From Meiothermus sp. (lineage in GTDB: Bacteria > Deinococcota > Deinococci > Deinococcales > Thermaceae), in the NCBI RefSeq assembly GCF_026004075.1, contig NZ_BPIK01000001.1:1714041-1778040 (forward strand): DNA of 64,000 bases, written 5' to 3'. The translations under genes and the position numbers were made by a program. The notes under the pieces were generated by a model, which worked only from the letters and a program-made list of their open reading frames with translations, was not told the DNA's origin and searched no databases. Shown in pieces: positions 1 to 8,633 of this stretch. Each line of letters opens with the position of its first letter. Within the stretch, counting starts at the first letter, position 1.

Positions 1-570
1 AACGCAGCCCTGCAGGCAGCCCTGGCCTATGCCCACATTGTCCTACGCGAGCAGCCTGGCCGGGCTTGGGCGGTCGAGCCCAGCGAGCAGGGCCTGGAAC
101 CTTTCAGAGCCTTGGCGCCATGGCCTGAGGCCCGCTACGAAGTGTTTGCCCAAATGGGGGGGTTGCAGTTTATAGACGATTCCATCGCAACCCGCATAGA
201 CTCGGTACGCACCGCACTGGAAGCCGCGCCTGCTCCAGTGGCCTGGATACTGGGCGGGGTAGACAAGGGCGCACCGGTAGAGGAGCTTTTGGAGGTAGTG
301 GAGCGCAAAGTTGGGCTGATTCTGGCAGTAGGCCAGGATGGCCCCCGCCTGGCCGCGCCCTTCCGGGGCCGGGTAGAGGTAGTGGAGATCGCCGAGCCCG
401 ACGGGCGCAAGGCCCTGCGCGAAGCGGTGCTCGAGGCCCGTCGACAGCTCAATCACGGTAGCGTGCTACTGGCTCCTCTCGCCACCTCTTTCGACCAGTT
501 CAAGGATTATAAGGAACGCTCGAGGGTATTCAGGGAAGTGGTATTCGAGTTGGGGGGTAGACGTGGATAG
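1..570 (+). CDS. murD: UDP-N-acetylmuramoyl-L-alanine:D-glutamate ligase, C-terminal part
   Basis: The frame is open from base 1, so the gene starts outside the window and 189 codons are visible. MurD adds D-glutamate to UDP-MurNAc-L-Ala in the cytoplasm, using ATP. The visible part is the C-terminal ligase domain: VAWILGGVDKGAPVEEL and, near the end, LAPLATSFDQFKDYKERS, which resembles the conserved C-terminal MurD motif containing SFDQF. The stop lies inside the start of ftsW (8-base overlap), as expected in a translationally coupled division/cell-wall cluster. The identification rests on these motifs and on the murD-ftsW-murG-murC-murB order. Confidence 0.93.
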   Translation, partial: NAALQAALAYAHIVLREQPGRAWAVEPSEQGLEPFRALAPWPEARYEVFAQMGGLQFIDDSIATRIDSVRTALEAAPAPVAWILGGVDKGAPVEELLEVVERKVGLILAVGQDGPRLAAPFRGRVEVVEIAEPDGRKALREAVLEARRQLNHGSVLLAPLATSFDQFKDYKERSRVFREVVFELGGRRG

Positions 571-1675
571 TATTTTGTTGCTGGCCCAGCTTTTGCTATT
601 CGCTCTTTCAGCCCTGGGGGTAGCTACCTCCGACTGGATGCGGGGTGCTCAGGAGCCGCACACACTGGAAAACCTGCGCAATATCGTTCTTTCGCTGGCT
701 TTAATGCTACTGGTCTCGCGCCTACGCCCCCAATGGGCTCTGTGGGCCGCCCGGCCCGCTTTCCTTCTCTCACTGGGCCTCTTGCTAGCCAATCTAGTGG
801 TGGGGTTTGGACCCGGCAGCGAAAAGCGCTTTATCGATCTACCCTTTACCTCGTTCAACATCCAGGCCTCGGAGCTGGCCAAGCTGGCCGTAGTGCTCTA
901 CCTGGCGGCCTTTTTCCACAACAAACCCACCGATTATCCCATCATCGGCCCCATTGTGGCTGTGAGTCTGGCCGCAGGCCTGATTGTTGTCTCGCCCGAC
1001 CTCGATACAGGCTTGTTTATACTGATTTTGTCGGGCTTATTGCTAATGGTTATCGGGGTTCCCTGGCGTCGCCTGGCAGCCATTACCCTCACAGCCTGTA
1101 TCCTGGCGCTCTCGGTCTCGGGGCTATACCTGCACCGCTTCGAAAAGGTGCGCGACCGCTTCGAAGGTTGGAGCACCTACGTTAGCGGGCGGGTCAACGA
1201 GCTGAGCCCAGAGGTCATCCGGGGGCCTTTGTACCAGATTACCCAGGCCCACAAAATCATTGTGAATGCAGGTCTGTTTGGGCAGGGCGTAGGTGCCCGT
1301 ATGCCTAACCTGCCCGAGTCCCACAACGACTTCGTACTGGCTGCCATCATCTGGTCGGGGGGGTGGCTGGCGGGCTTTATGGTCTTGCTGGCCTGGTGGC
1401 TCATCCTGGCCCGTGGGCTCCAGATTGCTGCCAACCTAGAAGGCGCTTCCAGTGTGCTGGCCCTGGGCCTGACCCTGTATCTGGTGCTGCAGGCAGCCCT
1501 CAATATCGCCGCAGTAATAGGCACCATTCCCATTGGTGGCTCCCCCCTGCCCATGGTCAGCATGGGCGGCAACTCGATGCTAATGGCCGGAATCGCCATG
1601 GGCCTCTTGCAGGCGCTTTCGAGGGAGGCCTTCACCCAAACCAGCAAAGCTCGAGGTCAGGAGGTTACTTCATGA
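563..1675 (+). CDS. ftsW: FtsW, lipid II-polymerising SEDS protein of the divisome
   Basis: 370 residues, usual for FtsW. It is a polytopic membrane protein with about ten hydrophobic segments. It carries the SEDS-family signatures FNIQASELAKLAVVLYLA (E/Q-x-S-E-x-x-K type, near residue 105) and PESHNDFVLAAI near residue 250, plus a C-terminal GGSPLPMVSMGGNS block. SEDS proteins polymerise glycan strands from lipid II with a partner penicillin-binding protein. The GTG start overlaps murD by 8 bases. No ftsI-like gene is visible in this part of the cluster. RodA is the alternative, but the position between murD and murG favours FtsW. Confidence 0.93.
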   Translation: MDSILLLAQLLLFALSALGVATSDWMRGAQEPHTLENLRNIVLSLALMLLVSRLRPQWALWAARPAFLLSLGLLLANLVVGFGPGSEKRFIDLPFTSFNIQASELAKLAVVLYLAAFFHNKPTDYPIIGPIVAVSLAAGLIVVSPDLDTGLFILILSGLLLMVIGVPWRRLAAITLTACILALSVSGLYLHRFEKVRDRFEGWSTYVSGRVNELSPEVIRGPLYQITQAHKIIVNAGLFGQGVGARMPNLPESHNDFVLAAIIWSGGWLAGFMVLLAWWLILARGLQIAANLEGASSVLALGLTLYLVLQAALNIAAVIGTIPIGGSPLPMVSMGGNSMLMAGIAMGLLQALSREAFTQTSKARGQEVTS

Positions 1676-1706
1676 ACGCCATTCGTATAACGCTGCAAGG
1701 AGGTGC

Positions 1707-2741
1707 ATGGTAGTCGTTACCGGGGGCGGCACCGGCGGCCACCTGTACCCAGGGCTGGCCGCGGCCAGGGCTCTGTTAGATGCGGGCCAGCCAGTCACCT
1801 ACGTGGGGGCTTTGGGGGGCCTCGAGGCCCGTGTGCTGCCCGAAAGCGGCCTGCCTTACCGGCTTATCCCAGCTGGCAAGCTCTCACGTGAGGCCCTGCG
1901 CCCGGCAGAAGGGGTCAAGGTTTTGCAAGGCCTCCAGGCTGCTCGACAGGTAGTGCGCGAGTTAAAACCCAAAGCCGTGCTCAGCATGGGCGGTTACGCA
2001 GGATTTCCGGTAGCTTTCGTGGCCGCGCTGCTGGGCATTCCCATGGTGATCCACGAGCAAAACGCCAAGCTGGGGCTGGCCAACCGCATCCTGGCCCGGC
2101 TGGCCCGCCGGGTTGCCCTCGCCACGCCTATACAACTGGAACCCCGGCTGGCCGCCAAAACCCAGGTGGTAGGTTACCCGGTGCGCGAGGAGAAACACAG
2201 CCAGGCCGAGGCTCGAGCGGCCCTGGGGTTGGATCCCACGCGCCCCACCATTCTGATTCTGGGTGGGAGCCAGGGCAGCAAGGAACTCAACGAACAACTG
2301 CCCCAGCGGCTTTACCCCCTCCTGGGCAAATGGCAGGTTCTTCACCAGTGTGGGGTGCGCTGGGAAGCTGAGCTCAAGGCCCAAGAGCGACCCCACTACT
2401 TGGTGCGGGGCTACCTAGACAGTGCGCTGGCCTGGAGCGCCGCCGACTTTGCCATCACCCGCGGGGGGGCAGGCACCATGGCAGAAGCCGCCTTCCACCA
2501 GGTACCGGTGCTGGGCGTGCCGCTACCCCGCAGCCTGGACGGGGGCGCGCAGTGGGCCAATGTGGGCTTTTATGCCGAGCGGGGCGCGGCCCGGCTGCTT
2601 TACTCCTGGGATCGGTTCGAGGCCGAGCTTAATGCTTTGCTCGACCCCTCCACGCGGGCGAATATCCGCGATAAACTCAAGAGGTTGTCGCCAGCCGGAG
2701 CAGCCGAGCGGCTGGCCCAGATTGTTTTGGAGGCGGCGTGA
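1707..2741 (+). CDS. murG: UDP-N-acetylglucosamine:lipid I transferase
   Basis: 344 residues. MurG adds GlcNAc to lipid I on the inner face of the cytoplasmic membrane, making lipid II. It is a GT-B fold GT28 protein: glycine-rich loop GGGTGGHLYPGLAAA at residues 6-20, VLSMGGYAGFPVAFVAALL near 90-108, and the C-terminal nucleotide-sugar loop TRGGAGTMAEAAF near 250. The ATG at 1707 is preceded by AAGGAGG at the right distance, so this start is firm. A 13-codon ORF (1672-1713) overlaps the ftsW stop and this start, but is probably incidental. Confidence 0.95.
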   Translation: MVVVTGGGTGGHLYPGLAAARALLDAGQPVTYVGALGGLEARVLPESGLPYRLIPAGKLSREALRPAEGVKVLQGLQAARQVVRELKPKAVLSMGGYAGFPVAFVAALLGIPMVIHEQNAKLGLANRILARLARRVALATPIQLEPRLAAKTQVVGYPVREEKHSQAEARAALGLDPTRPTILILGGSQGSKELNEQLPQRLYPLLGKWQVLHQCGVRWEAELKAQERPHYLVRGYLDSALAWSAADFAITRGGAGTMAEAAFHQVPVLGVPLPRSLDGGAQWANVGFYAERGAARLLYSWDRFEAELNALLDPSTRANIRDKLKRLSPAGAAERLAQIVLEAA

Positions 2742-4111
2742 AGCATTATCACCTGATGGGCATTGGCGGGATTAGCATGAGCGGGCTGGCCCGCATCCTG
2801 CGCAAGGACGGGCACATGGTGAGCGGCTGCGACCACCAACCCTCCGACCTGACCCGGCAACTCGAGCGCGAAGGTATCCGGGTCTACCAGGGTCATAGCC
2901 CAGCGCATCTGGAAGGGGTGGACGTGCTGGTAGCCTCTACCGCTATCCCGGACAGCGAGCCCGAACTGGCCACCGCCCAGACCCTGGGCCTGCCGGTCTG
3001 GCGGCGGATTCAGGTGGTGGCCGAGATTCTGCGGGGCGGTTATAGCCTGGGCGTCACCGGCTCGCACGGCAAAACCAGCACCACCTCCATGCTAGCGAGC
3101 ATTTTTGTGGCGGCCCAGACCGACCCCACGGTGCTGCTGGGGGCCGAGCTGGGCCTGATCGGCGGCAGCGCCAAGGTGGGCTCGGGCCGGTATCGGATTG
3201 CCGAAGTGGACGAGTCCGACCCATTGTTCCGCTTTCTGGAGCTGGATGTGGCGGTGATTACCAACCTCGAGCCCGACCACGTCTCACCCGATGGACAGGC
3301 CCGCCCCAACTACCACACCTCCTTCGAGGCCCTGCAGGATGCAGTGCGCTCCTTTGCAGGCCGGGCCCGGTACATCATCTACAACGGCGAGCCCCGCTGG
3401 CAGTTGCTGGACGCGCTCACCCAGGGCCGTCCCCGCAGCAGCTTTGGGCTTTTGGCATGCGACTGCCACGCCAAAGAGATTGCCCTCGAACCCTTCGGCA
3501 GCCGCTTCGAGCTGGTCTGGCAGGGTCAGGTGCTGGGGCCGGTGCGCCTGCAAGTCCCCGGCGAACACAACATCACCAACGCCCTGGCCGCCTCGGCGGC
3601 GGCGCTGGTGGCCGGAATCCCCTTCGAGGCCATCCAGCAGGGCCTCTACCAGTACACCGGGGCCAGCCGTCGCTTTGAAAAAGTGGGCGAGTTGAACGGG
3701 GCTTTGATCGTGGACGACTACGCCCACAACGCCACCAAGCTGTTTGCGCTGCTCAAAGCTGCCCGCAACACCGGCCTGCGCGTGCGGGCCGTCTTCCAAC
3801 CCCACCGCTATGGCCGCAGCGAGCAGGAATGGCCCCTGTACGCCCAGGCCCTCGAGCAAGCCGACGAGACTCTCCTCCTCGATGTCTACGCCGCCGGGGA
3901 GGCCCCCCTCCGGCTTACCAGCGCCCAGATTGCCCAGCGCATGCTCGAGCACCTCAGCGCCAAAGGCTGCCGGGCTTCGTACCAAAGCTGGGACGATACC
4001 CTGGGCTACCTGCGCCAGAGTGCCGCACCGGGCGATCTGATCCTGACCATCGGGGCGGGCAGCGTCTCCAGGCTGGGGCGGCTGCTGGCCGAGCCAAAGG
4101 AGGCGGTATGA
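2738..4111 (+). CDS. murC: UDP-N-acetylmuramate-L-alanine ligase
   Basis: 457 residues. It joins L-alanine to UDP-MurNAc, the first step of stem-peptide assembly. The N-terminal Rossmann motif GIGGISMSGLARIL starts at residue 8. The ATP-binding loop is VTGSHGKTSTTSML near residue 107. The Mur-ligase pattern EVDESDPLF follows, and the C-terminal domain has AVFQPHRYGR and a final DLILTIGAGSV. The GTG start overlaps the murG stop by 4 bases, and the stop overlaps murB by 4 bases, so translational coupling is likely. Confidence 0.95.
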   Translation: MKHYHLMGIGGISMSGLARILRKDGHMVSGCDHQPSDLTRQLEREGIRVYQGHSPAHLEGVDVLVASTAIPDSEPELATAQTLGLPVWRRIQVVAEILRGGYSLGVTGSHGKTSTTSMLASIFVAAQTDPTVLLGAELGLIGGSAKVGSGRYRIAEVDESDPLFRFLELDVAVITNLEPDHVSPDGQARPNYHTSFEALQDAVRSFAGRARYIIYNGEPRWQLLDALTQGRPRSSFGLLACDCHAKEIALEPFGSRFELVWQGQVLGPVRLQVPGEHNITNALAASAAALVAGIPFEAIQQGLYQYTGASRRFEKVGELNGALIVDDYAHNATKLFALLKAARNTGLRVRAVFQPHRYGRSEQEWPLYAQALEQADETLLLDVYAAGEAPLRLTSAQIAQRMLEHLSAKGCRASYQSWDDTLGYLRQSAAPGDLILTIGAGSVSRLGRLLAEPKEAV

Positions 4112-4941
4112 AGGTAGCCCGTCTGCCTCTGGCCAAGCTCACCACCATCGGGGTGGGGGGGGAGGCCGAGGTCTGGACTGTGGAAACCCTGGCCGACCTG
4201 GAAAAGGCCACCCAGGCCCCCTACCGGGTACTGGGCAACGGCTCCAACCTGCTGGTCTCGGATGACGGTGTACCCGAGCGGGTCATCCGGCTCTCGGGCG
4301 AGTTTGCCGAATGGAACCCCGATCTCTCGGGCTGGGTGGGCGCGGGCGTCCTGGTGCCCACGCTCCTGCAGGCCTCGGCCCGGCTGGGCCTGAGCGGCCT
4401 CGAGGGCCTGCATGGGGTTCCGGCCCAGGTGGGGGGCGCGGTCAAGATGAACGCCGGCACCCGCTTCGGCGAGATGGCCGACGCCCTCGAGCTCGTCGAG
4501 CTCTACCACGACGGCAGACTGCATGTGTACCACCCTTCGGAGCTGGGCTTCCGCTACCGGCATTCCGAGCTGCCCGAGGGTAGCATCGTCACCCGGGTCA
4601 AGCTGCGACTGACCCCTTCCACCCAAGAAGCCGTACAGGCCAAAATCGCCCTGGTAGATGCCGCCCGCAAGGGCCAGCCCAAAAAGAAAAGCGCGGGCTG
4701 TGCCTTCAAAAACCCCCCCGGCGACTCGGCGGGCCGTCTGATTGATGCAAACGGCCTCAAAGGAACCACCATCGGCCGGGCTATGATCAGCCTCGAGCAC
4801 GGCAACTTCCTGGTCAATCTGGGTGGGGCCACCGCCGCCGAGATGTACACGCTCATCCGGAAAGTGCAGGCAGTGCTTCCGCTCGAGGTCGAGTGGGAAA
4901 TTTGGGGCCAGATAGCCGTAGGTACCGAGGTGGGCCGATGA
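4108..4941 (+). CDS. murB: UDP-N-acetylenolpyruvoylglucosamine reductase
   Basis: 277 residues, flavoprotein that reduces UDP-GlcNAc-enolpyruvate to UDP-MurNAc with NADPH. The start is the ATG in the ATGA overlap with murC; an AAGGAGG precedes it. FAD-binding LGNGSNLLVSDDG lies near residue 42-54 and GLEGLHGVPAQVGGAVKMNAG near 94-114. The motif around the catalytic proton donor reads KSAGCAFKNP, with Cys where the E. coli enzyme has Ser. The open frame extends 93 codons upstream inside murC, but that part is an overlap shadow. Confidence 0.95.
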   Translation: MKVARLPLAKLTTIGVGGEAEVWTVETLADLEKATQAPYRVLGNGSNLLVSDDGVPERVIRLSGEFAEWNPDLSGWVGAGVLVPTLLQASARLGLSGLEGLHGVPAQVGGAVKMNAGTRFGEMADALELVELYHDGRLHVYHPSELGFRYRHSELPEGSIVTRVKLRLTPSTQEAVQAKIALVDAARKGQPKKKSAGCAFKNPPGDSAGRLIDANGLKGTTIGRAMISLEHGNFLVNLGGATAAEMYTLIRKVQAVLPLEVEWEIWGQIAVGTEVGR

Positions 4942-5040
4942 AAAACCGCATGAACACAAGTGAATGGGAAAGCGCAACAGTTAGGTTTGTGCATCCAGGC
5001 TCCCGTGCACAGCGTGCCGTACGCCCACAGGGGGGTGGAC

Positions 5041-5670
5041 ATGGTTAGAGCCCTGCTCGCGGCTTTGCTGCTGGCTACCCTGGGGGTTGGCTCGCGGGTG
5101 GTGTTGCCTGTCGAGCAGATCGAAGTGGTGGGTAACAAGCAGCTCTCCTCCACCCATATCCAAAAGATCACCGGTCTGAGACCAGGCGAACCCTGGCTTT
5201 GGGCCTGGCCCTTCAAGCTTAGGCCTTTACTGGATAACCCCTGGGTGCTTTCGGCTACCCTCGAGCGCCCTGCGCCAGGGCGGCTTCGCATTGTGCTGCA
5301 AGAGCGCAGTTCAGTTGCCAACATCCTGCTCGACAATAGGCGCCTGGGGCTGAGCCCAGATGGCGTCCTGCTGCCCGATGCCCCACCCCAAACCCCACTG
5401 CTTGTGGGTCGGGGCGAAATTCCCTTGGACGACCTGTTGCAGTTGGTTCAAACTTTCCCTGGTGCAAAGCAAATCCGCTACGATGTGGGGGGTTATCAGG
5501 TCTTGGGTGAAAGACTTAATGTCTGGGGTCGAAGCGTCAAAGAGTTGCAAGATTGGGCCAAAGTCCGCAGAATAGGCAAAAGTGACGCAAGCCCTGTACT
5601 TGCGCACCCCGCTGTTGGGTCGGATGGCCCTGTATACGTGTATTCTTGGGGGGTGAGTGCTCGCCGATGA
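5041..5670 (+). CDS. ftsQ: FtsQ-like division protein with POTRA domain
   Basis: About 209 residues. A single hydrophobic segment (residues about 2-22) is followed by a POTRA-type stretch with VEQIEVVGNKQLSSTHIQ and a beta region. FtsQ/DivIB links early and late divisome proteins outside the membrane. The ATG at 5041 is chosen because GGGGGGTGG lies just upstream; the frame runs back to a GTG at 4960. No long cytoplasmic tail is present with this start. Sequence identity of FtsQ is low in general, so the call rests on topology, the POTRA-like block and its place between murB and ftsA. Confidence 0.85.
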   Translation: MVRALLAALLLATLGVGSRVVLPVEQIEVVGNKQLSSTHIQKITGLRPGEPWLWAWPFKLRPLLDNPWVLSATLERPAPGRLRIVLQERSSVANILLDNRRLGLSPDGVLLPDAPPQTPLLVGRGEIPLDDLLQLVQTFPGAKQIRYDVGGYQVLGERLNVWGRSVKELQDWAKVRRIGKSDASPVLAHPAVGSDGPVYVYSWGVSARR

Positions 5671-6932
5671 TTCTTGTAGGTTTAGACGTTGGAACCACCA
5701 AAGTGACTGCGGTCATCGGTGAACTGTCTTCGGACGGTATCCTGGACATTATTGGGGAGGGTACGGTACCTTCTCAGGGGCTCAAGCGTGGGGTGGTCAC
5801 CAACCTCGAGCGCACCACCGAGTCCATCCGTCAGGCCATTTTCCAGGCCGAACGAGTGGCCGGGGTCAAAGCCGAGCAGGTCTGGGTGGGGGTGGCTGGG
5901 GCCCATGTGCGTAGCGTAACCAGCCACGGGCTGGCTGCTATCCGGCGGGGCCAGCAAATCACCGCCACCGATGTAGAACGGGCCATCGAGCAGGCCAAGG
6001 CTTATCCCTTCGAGGGCGACTATGAGCTCATCCATGCTCTACCGCTGGAGTTTCGGGTAGATGGCCAGGAGGGCATTCGCGACCCCATCGGCATGGCCGG
6101 GGTACGCCTCGAGGTTGACGTCCACCTTGTAGCTGGTAGCAAAGGCCCCCTCACCAACCTGCGCAAGGCCGTGGAGGATGCTGGCCTGGAGCTACAGGGC
6201 CTGGTGCTGCAAGCCTATGCCTCAGGACTGGCGGTACTCTCGCCCGAAGAACTCACCATGACCGTCATGCTGGTGGATATCGGTGGGGGCACCACCGATG
6301 TGGCGGTCTTCCGCCAGGGGCGGCTGGCCCACTCAGCGGTGATTCCCCTGGGCGGCGACCACGTCTCGCAGGACATCGCCAAGCTGCTGCAAATCCCGGT
6401 GGAGGAAGCCGAGCGGGTGGCCAAAAAGTACGGCGCGGCCCTGCCCGAGCTGGCCGACCCCGAGCTGGTGCTAGAGGTCAGCCAAGAAGGCTCTGCCCAG
6501 ATCTCCTACCAGGCCCCCGACCTAGCCCGCATCATCCGTCCACGTCTGCGTGAAATCCTGCATCTGGCCCGCCAGAGCGTGGACGAAGCCCTGGGACCTC
6601 TGGAAATTACTGTGGGTAAGGTAATTGTAACCGGCGGCACCAGCATGGTGCGCGGTTTGGAGGAGCTGGCCCGCAAGCAGTTCAACCTGCCGGTGCGACT
6701 GGGAAAACCCATTGGCGTGCAGGGTCTGACCGACGTGGTGGCCTCCCCTACCCACGCCACCGCTGTGGGCCTGGTGCGCCACGCTGCCAGCCTGGCTGCT
6801 CAATCCCACCCTGTCCGCAGCCACCGGCCCAGTCGTAGCAAGGCCAGCCAGACCAGCAAGCCCCTGCTCAACACCGAGAGTGCCAGTGGGCTCTGGGAGC
6901 GACTCAAAGGGATGTTCAAAAACTTCTTTTAG
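5667..6932 (+). CDS. ftsA: FtsA, actin-like membrane tether of FtsZ
   Basis: 421 residues from the ATG that overlaps the ftsQ stop (ATGA). Actin-fold phosphate loop [16 protein letters not shown] is at the N-terminus, the second phosphate motif [16 protein letters not shown] near residue 205, and the adenosine motif [16 protein letters not shown] near 320. The last residues ([15 protein letters not shown]) form a short amphipathic helix of the kind FtsA uses to bind the membrane. It recruits FtsZ and later divisome proteins. A 47-base gap separates it from ftsZ. Confidence 0.95.
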   Translation: MILVGLDVGTTKVTAVIGELSSDGILDIIGEGTVPSQGLKRGVVTNLERTTESIRQAIFQAERVAGVKAEQVWVGVAGAHVRSVTSHGLAAIRRGQQITATDVERAIEQAKAYPFEGDYELIHALPLEFRVDGQEGIRDPIGMAGVRLEVDVHLVAGSKGPLTNLRKAVEDAGLELQGLVLQAYASGLAVLSPEELTMTVMLVDIGGGTTDVAVFRQGRLAHSAVIPLGGDHVSQDIAKLLQIPVEEAERVAKKYGAALPELADPELVLEVSQEGSAQISYQAPDLARIIRPRLREILHLARQSVDEALGPLEITVGKVIVTGGTSMVRGLEELARKQFNLPVRLGKPIGVQGLTDVVASPTHATAVGLVRHAASLAAQSHPVRSHRPSRSKASQTSKPLLNTESASGLWERLKGMFKNFF

Positions 6933-6979
6933 CTTTTGTATTGGTAAAGTAGTCTAGTGCAATAACACCAGGAGAGATT

Positions 6980-8044
6980 ATGGGTGACGTACAGATTAAA
7001 GTTATCGGCCTTGGCGGCGCAGGCAACAACGCAATCAATCGCATGATTGAATCGGGCCTGACCGGCGTTGAGTTTATTGCGGCCAATACCGACGCGCAGG
7101 TACTGGCCACCAGCCTGGCCGAAGTACGCATCCAATTGGGCGACAAGCTTACACGGGGTCTGGGTGCCGGCGCCAACCCCGAAATCGGCGAAAAGGCTGC
7201 CCAGGAGGCCGAGGAGCTGGTGAGCGAGTACCTCGAGGGCGCCGATATGGTCTTCATCACCGCAGGGATGGGCGGTGGAACCGGCACGGGCAGCGCACCT
7301 GTGGTAGCGCAAATCGCCAAGAGCCTGGGCGCTCTCACGGTTGGGGTGGTCACCCGTCCCTTCTCCTGGGAGGGCCCCCGTCGCCTGCGGGCTGCCGAAG
7401 AGGGCATCAAGCGCCTACGGGAACAGGTTGACGCCATGGTGGTCATCTCCAACGACCGACTGCTGGGGGCCCTGGACAAAAAGGTCTCGGCCAAGGATGC
7501 CTTCATGATTGCCGATCGGGTGCTCTATCACGGGGTCAAGGGCATCACCGATGTAATTAACCTGCCCGGCCAGATCAACCTCGACTTCGCCGACGTGCGC
7601 ACTCTGCTCACCGGGGCTGGCCAGGTCTTGATGGGCATTGGCGCAGGCCGTGGCGAAAATAAAGTGCAAGAGGCCGCCCAGTCAGCCATCCAAAGCCCCT
7701 TGCTCGACCGCTCGGTGGACGGGGCCCGCAAGTTGCTTATCAACGTAGTGGGTGATGAGAACATCTCGCTCTTGGAAGCCAGCAGTGTGGTCGAGCAAAT
7801 TCGGGAAGCCACCGGTATGGAAGACGTGGATGTACTCTACGGCCTCACCTATGACAACCGCGCCCAGGACGAAATGCGGGTAATTCTGATCGCTGCGGGT
7901 TTTAATGAGAGCGCCGTGGTCGCCAAACCCGGCGGGCGCCTACCGATGGACTTTCCCACCAGCAACGTTGACGTTGGCAACTTCGATATCCCCGCATTCA
8001 TACGCTATGGTGATGGCGATTACCCACCCAAGCGAGGCAATTAG
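6980..8044 (+). CDS. ftsZ: FtsZ, tubulin-like division ring GTPase
   Basis: 354 residues. GTP-binding [18 protein letters not shown] is at the N-terminus and the tubulin signature [15 protein letters not shown] near residue 98. The T7-loop stretch [17 protein letters not shown] is near 195. The C-terminal tail contains [11 protein letters not shown], the usual conserved peptide that binds FtsA and other partners, after a very short linker. AGGAGAG precedes the ATG at a good distance. FtsZ polymerises into the cytokinetic ring. Confidence 0.97.
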   Translation: MGDVQIKVIGLGGAGNNAINRMIESGLTGVEFIAANTDAQVLATSLAEVRIQLGDKLTRGLGAGANPEIGEKAAQEAEELVSEYLEGADMVFITAGMGGGTGTGSAPVVAQIAKSLGALTVGVVTRPFSWEGPRRLRAAEEGIKRLREQVDAMVVISNDRLLGALDKKVSAKDAFMIADRVLYHGVKGITDVINLPGQINLDFADVRTLLTGAGQVLMGIGAGRGENKVQEAAQSAIQSPLLDRSVDGARKLLINVVGDENISLLEASSVVEQIREATGMEDVDVLYGLTYDNRAQDEMRVILIAAGFNESAVVAKPGGRLPMDFPTSNVDVGNFDIPAFIRYGDGDYPPKRGN

Positions 8045-8074
8045 CGCCTAGGGCCGGTCAACGCCCCAAGCCCG

Positions 8075-8569
8075 ATGATCGTTTTAGGCATCGACCCCGG
8101 TATCACCAACCTGGGCCTGGGTGTGGTGGAGCAGGTCGGAAAGCAAACCCGGATGCTGCATGCAGAGGTGGTCAAAACCACCCACGGCGAACCAGCTCCA
8201 GCCCGAGTAGGTAAGCTATACCGCGCAGTTTACCAAGCCGCCATCAACTATCGTCCCCAAGCCGTCGCTGTAGAAGAGCAGTTTTTTTACCGGCAAAACG
8301 AGCTGGCCTACAAGGTGGGCTGGGCCATGGGGGCGGTCTTTCTGGTGGCCGACCAGCTCGAGATTCCGGTCTATGGTTATGCCCCCCCCAAAGTCAAGCA
8401 AGCCCTGGTGGGCACGGGCCAGGCCGACAAACAGCAAGTGGCCTACATGGTGCGGGCCCTGCTGGGCCTGAAAAAACCCCCCACCTCCACCCACCTGGCC
8501 GATGCCCTGGCTATTGCCCTAACGCACTGCTTTTATCAAAAGCTCGCACCAGGCAAACCCGTGAGTTAA
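8075..8569 (+). CDS. ruvC: Crossover junction endodeoxyribonuclease RuvC
   Basis: 164 residues. RuvC cuts Holliday junctions during recombination with RuvAB. The first catalytic Asp is in MIVLGIDPGITNLGLGVV. The second acidic site is VAVEEQFFYRQNELAYKVG, and the C-terminal acidic residues are in HLADALAIALTH. Length fits the family. It begins 30 bases after ftsZ with no strong ribosome site (CCCCAAGCCCG precedes the ATG), so it may be read from the division operon. Confidence 0.93.
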   Translation: MIVLGIDPGITNLGLGVVEQVGKQTRMLHAEVVKTTHGEPAPARVGKLYRAVYQAAINYRPQAVAVEEQFFYRQNELAYKVGWAMGAVFLVADQLEIPVYGYAPPKVKQALVGTGQADKQQVAYMVRALLGLKKPPTSTHLADALAIALTHCFYQKLAPGKPVS

Positions 8570-8633
8570 AGACCTCGCTGGATGCAGATATGAACAAAGC
8601 TGGCAGCTGGCCCGCTCTACAATGTTTGTTGCT

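Noticed and set aside
1672-1713. 13-codon ORF bridging ftsW and murG
   Set aside because: Very short, without a ribosome site of its own; the AAGGAGG within it serves murG.
3829-4107. Upstream extension of murB
   Set aside because: It lies wholly inside murC and the ATGA overlap with AAGGAGG gives a better start at 4108.
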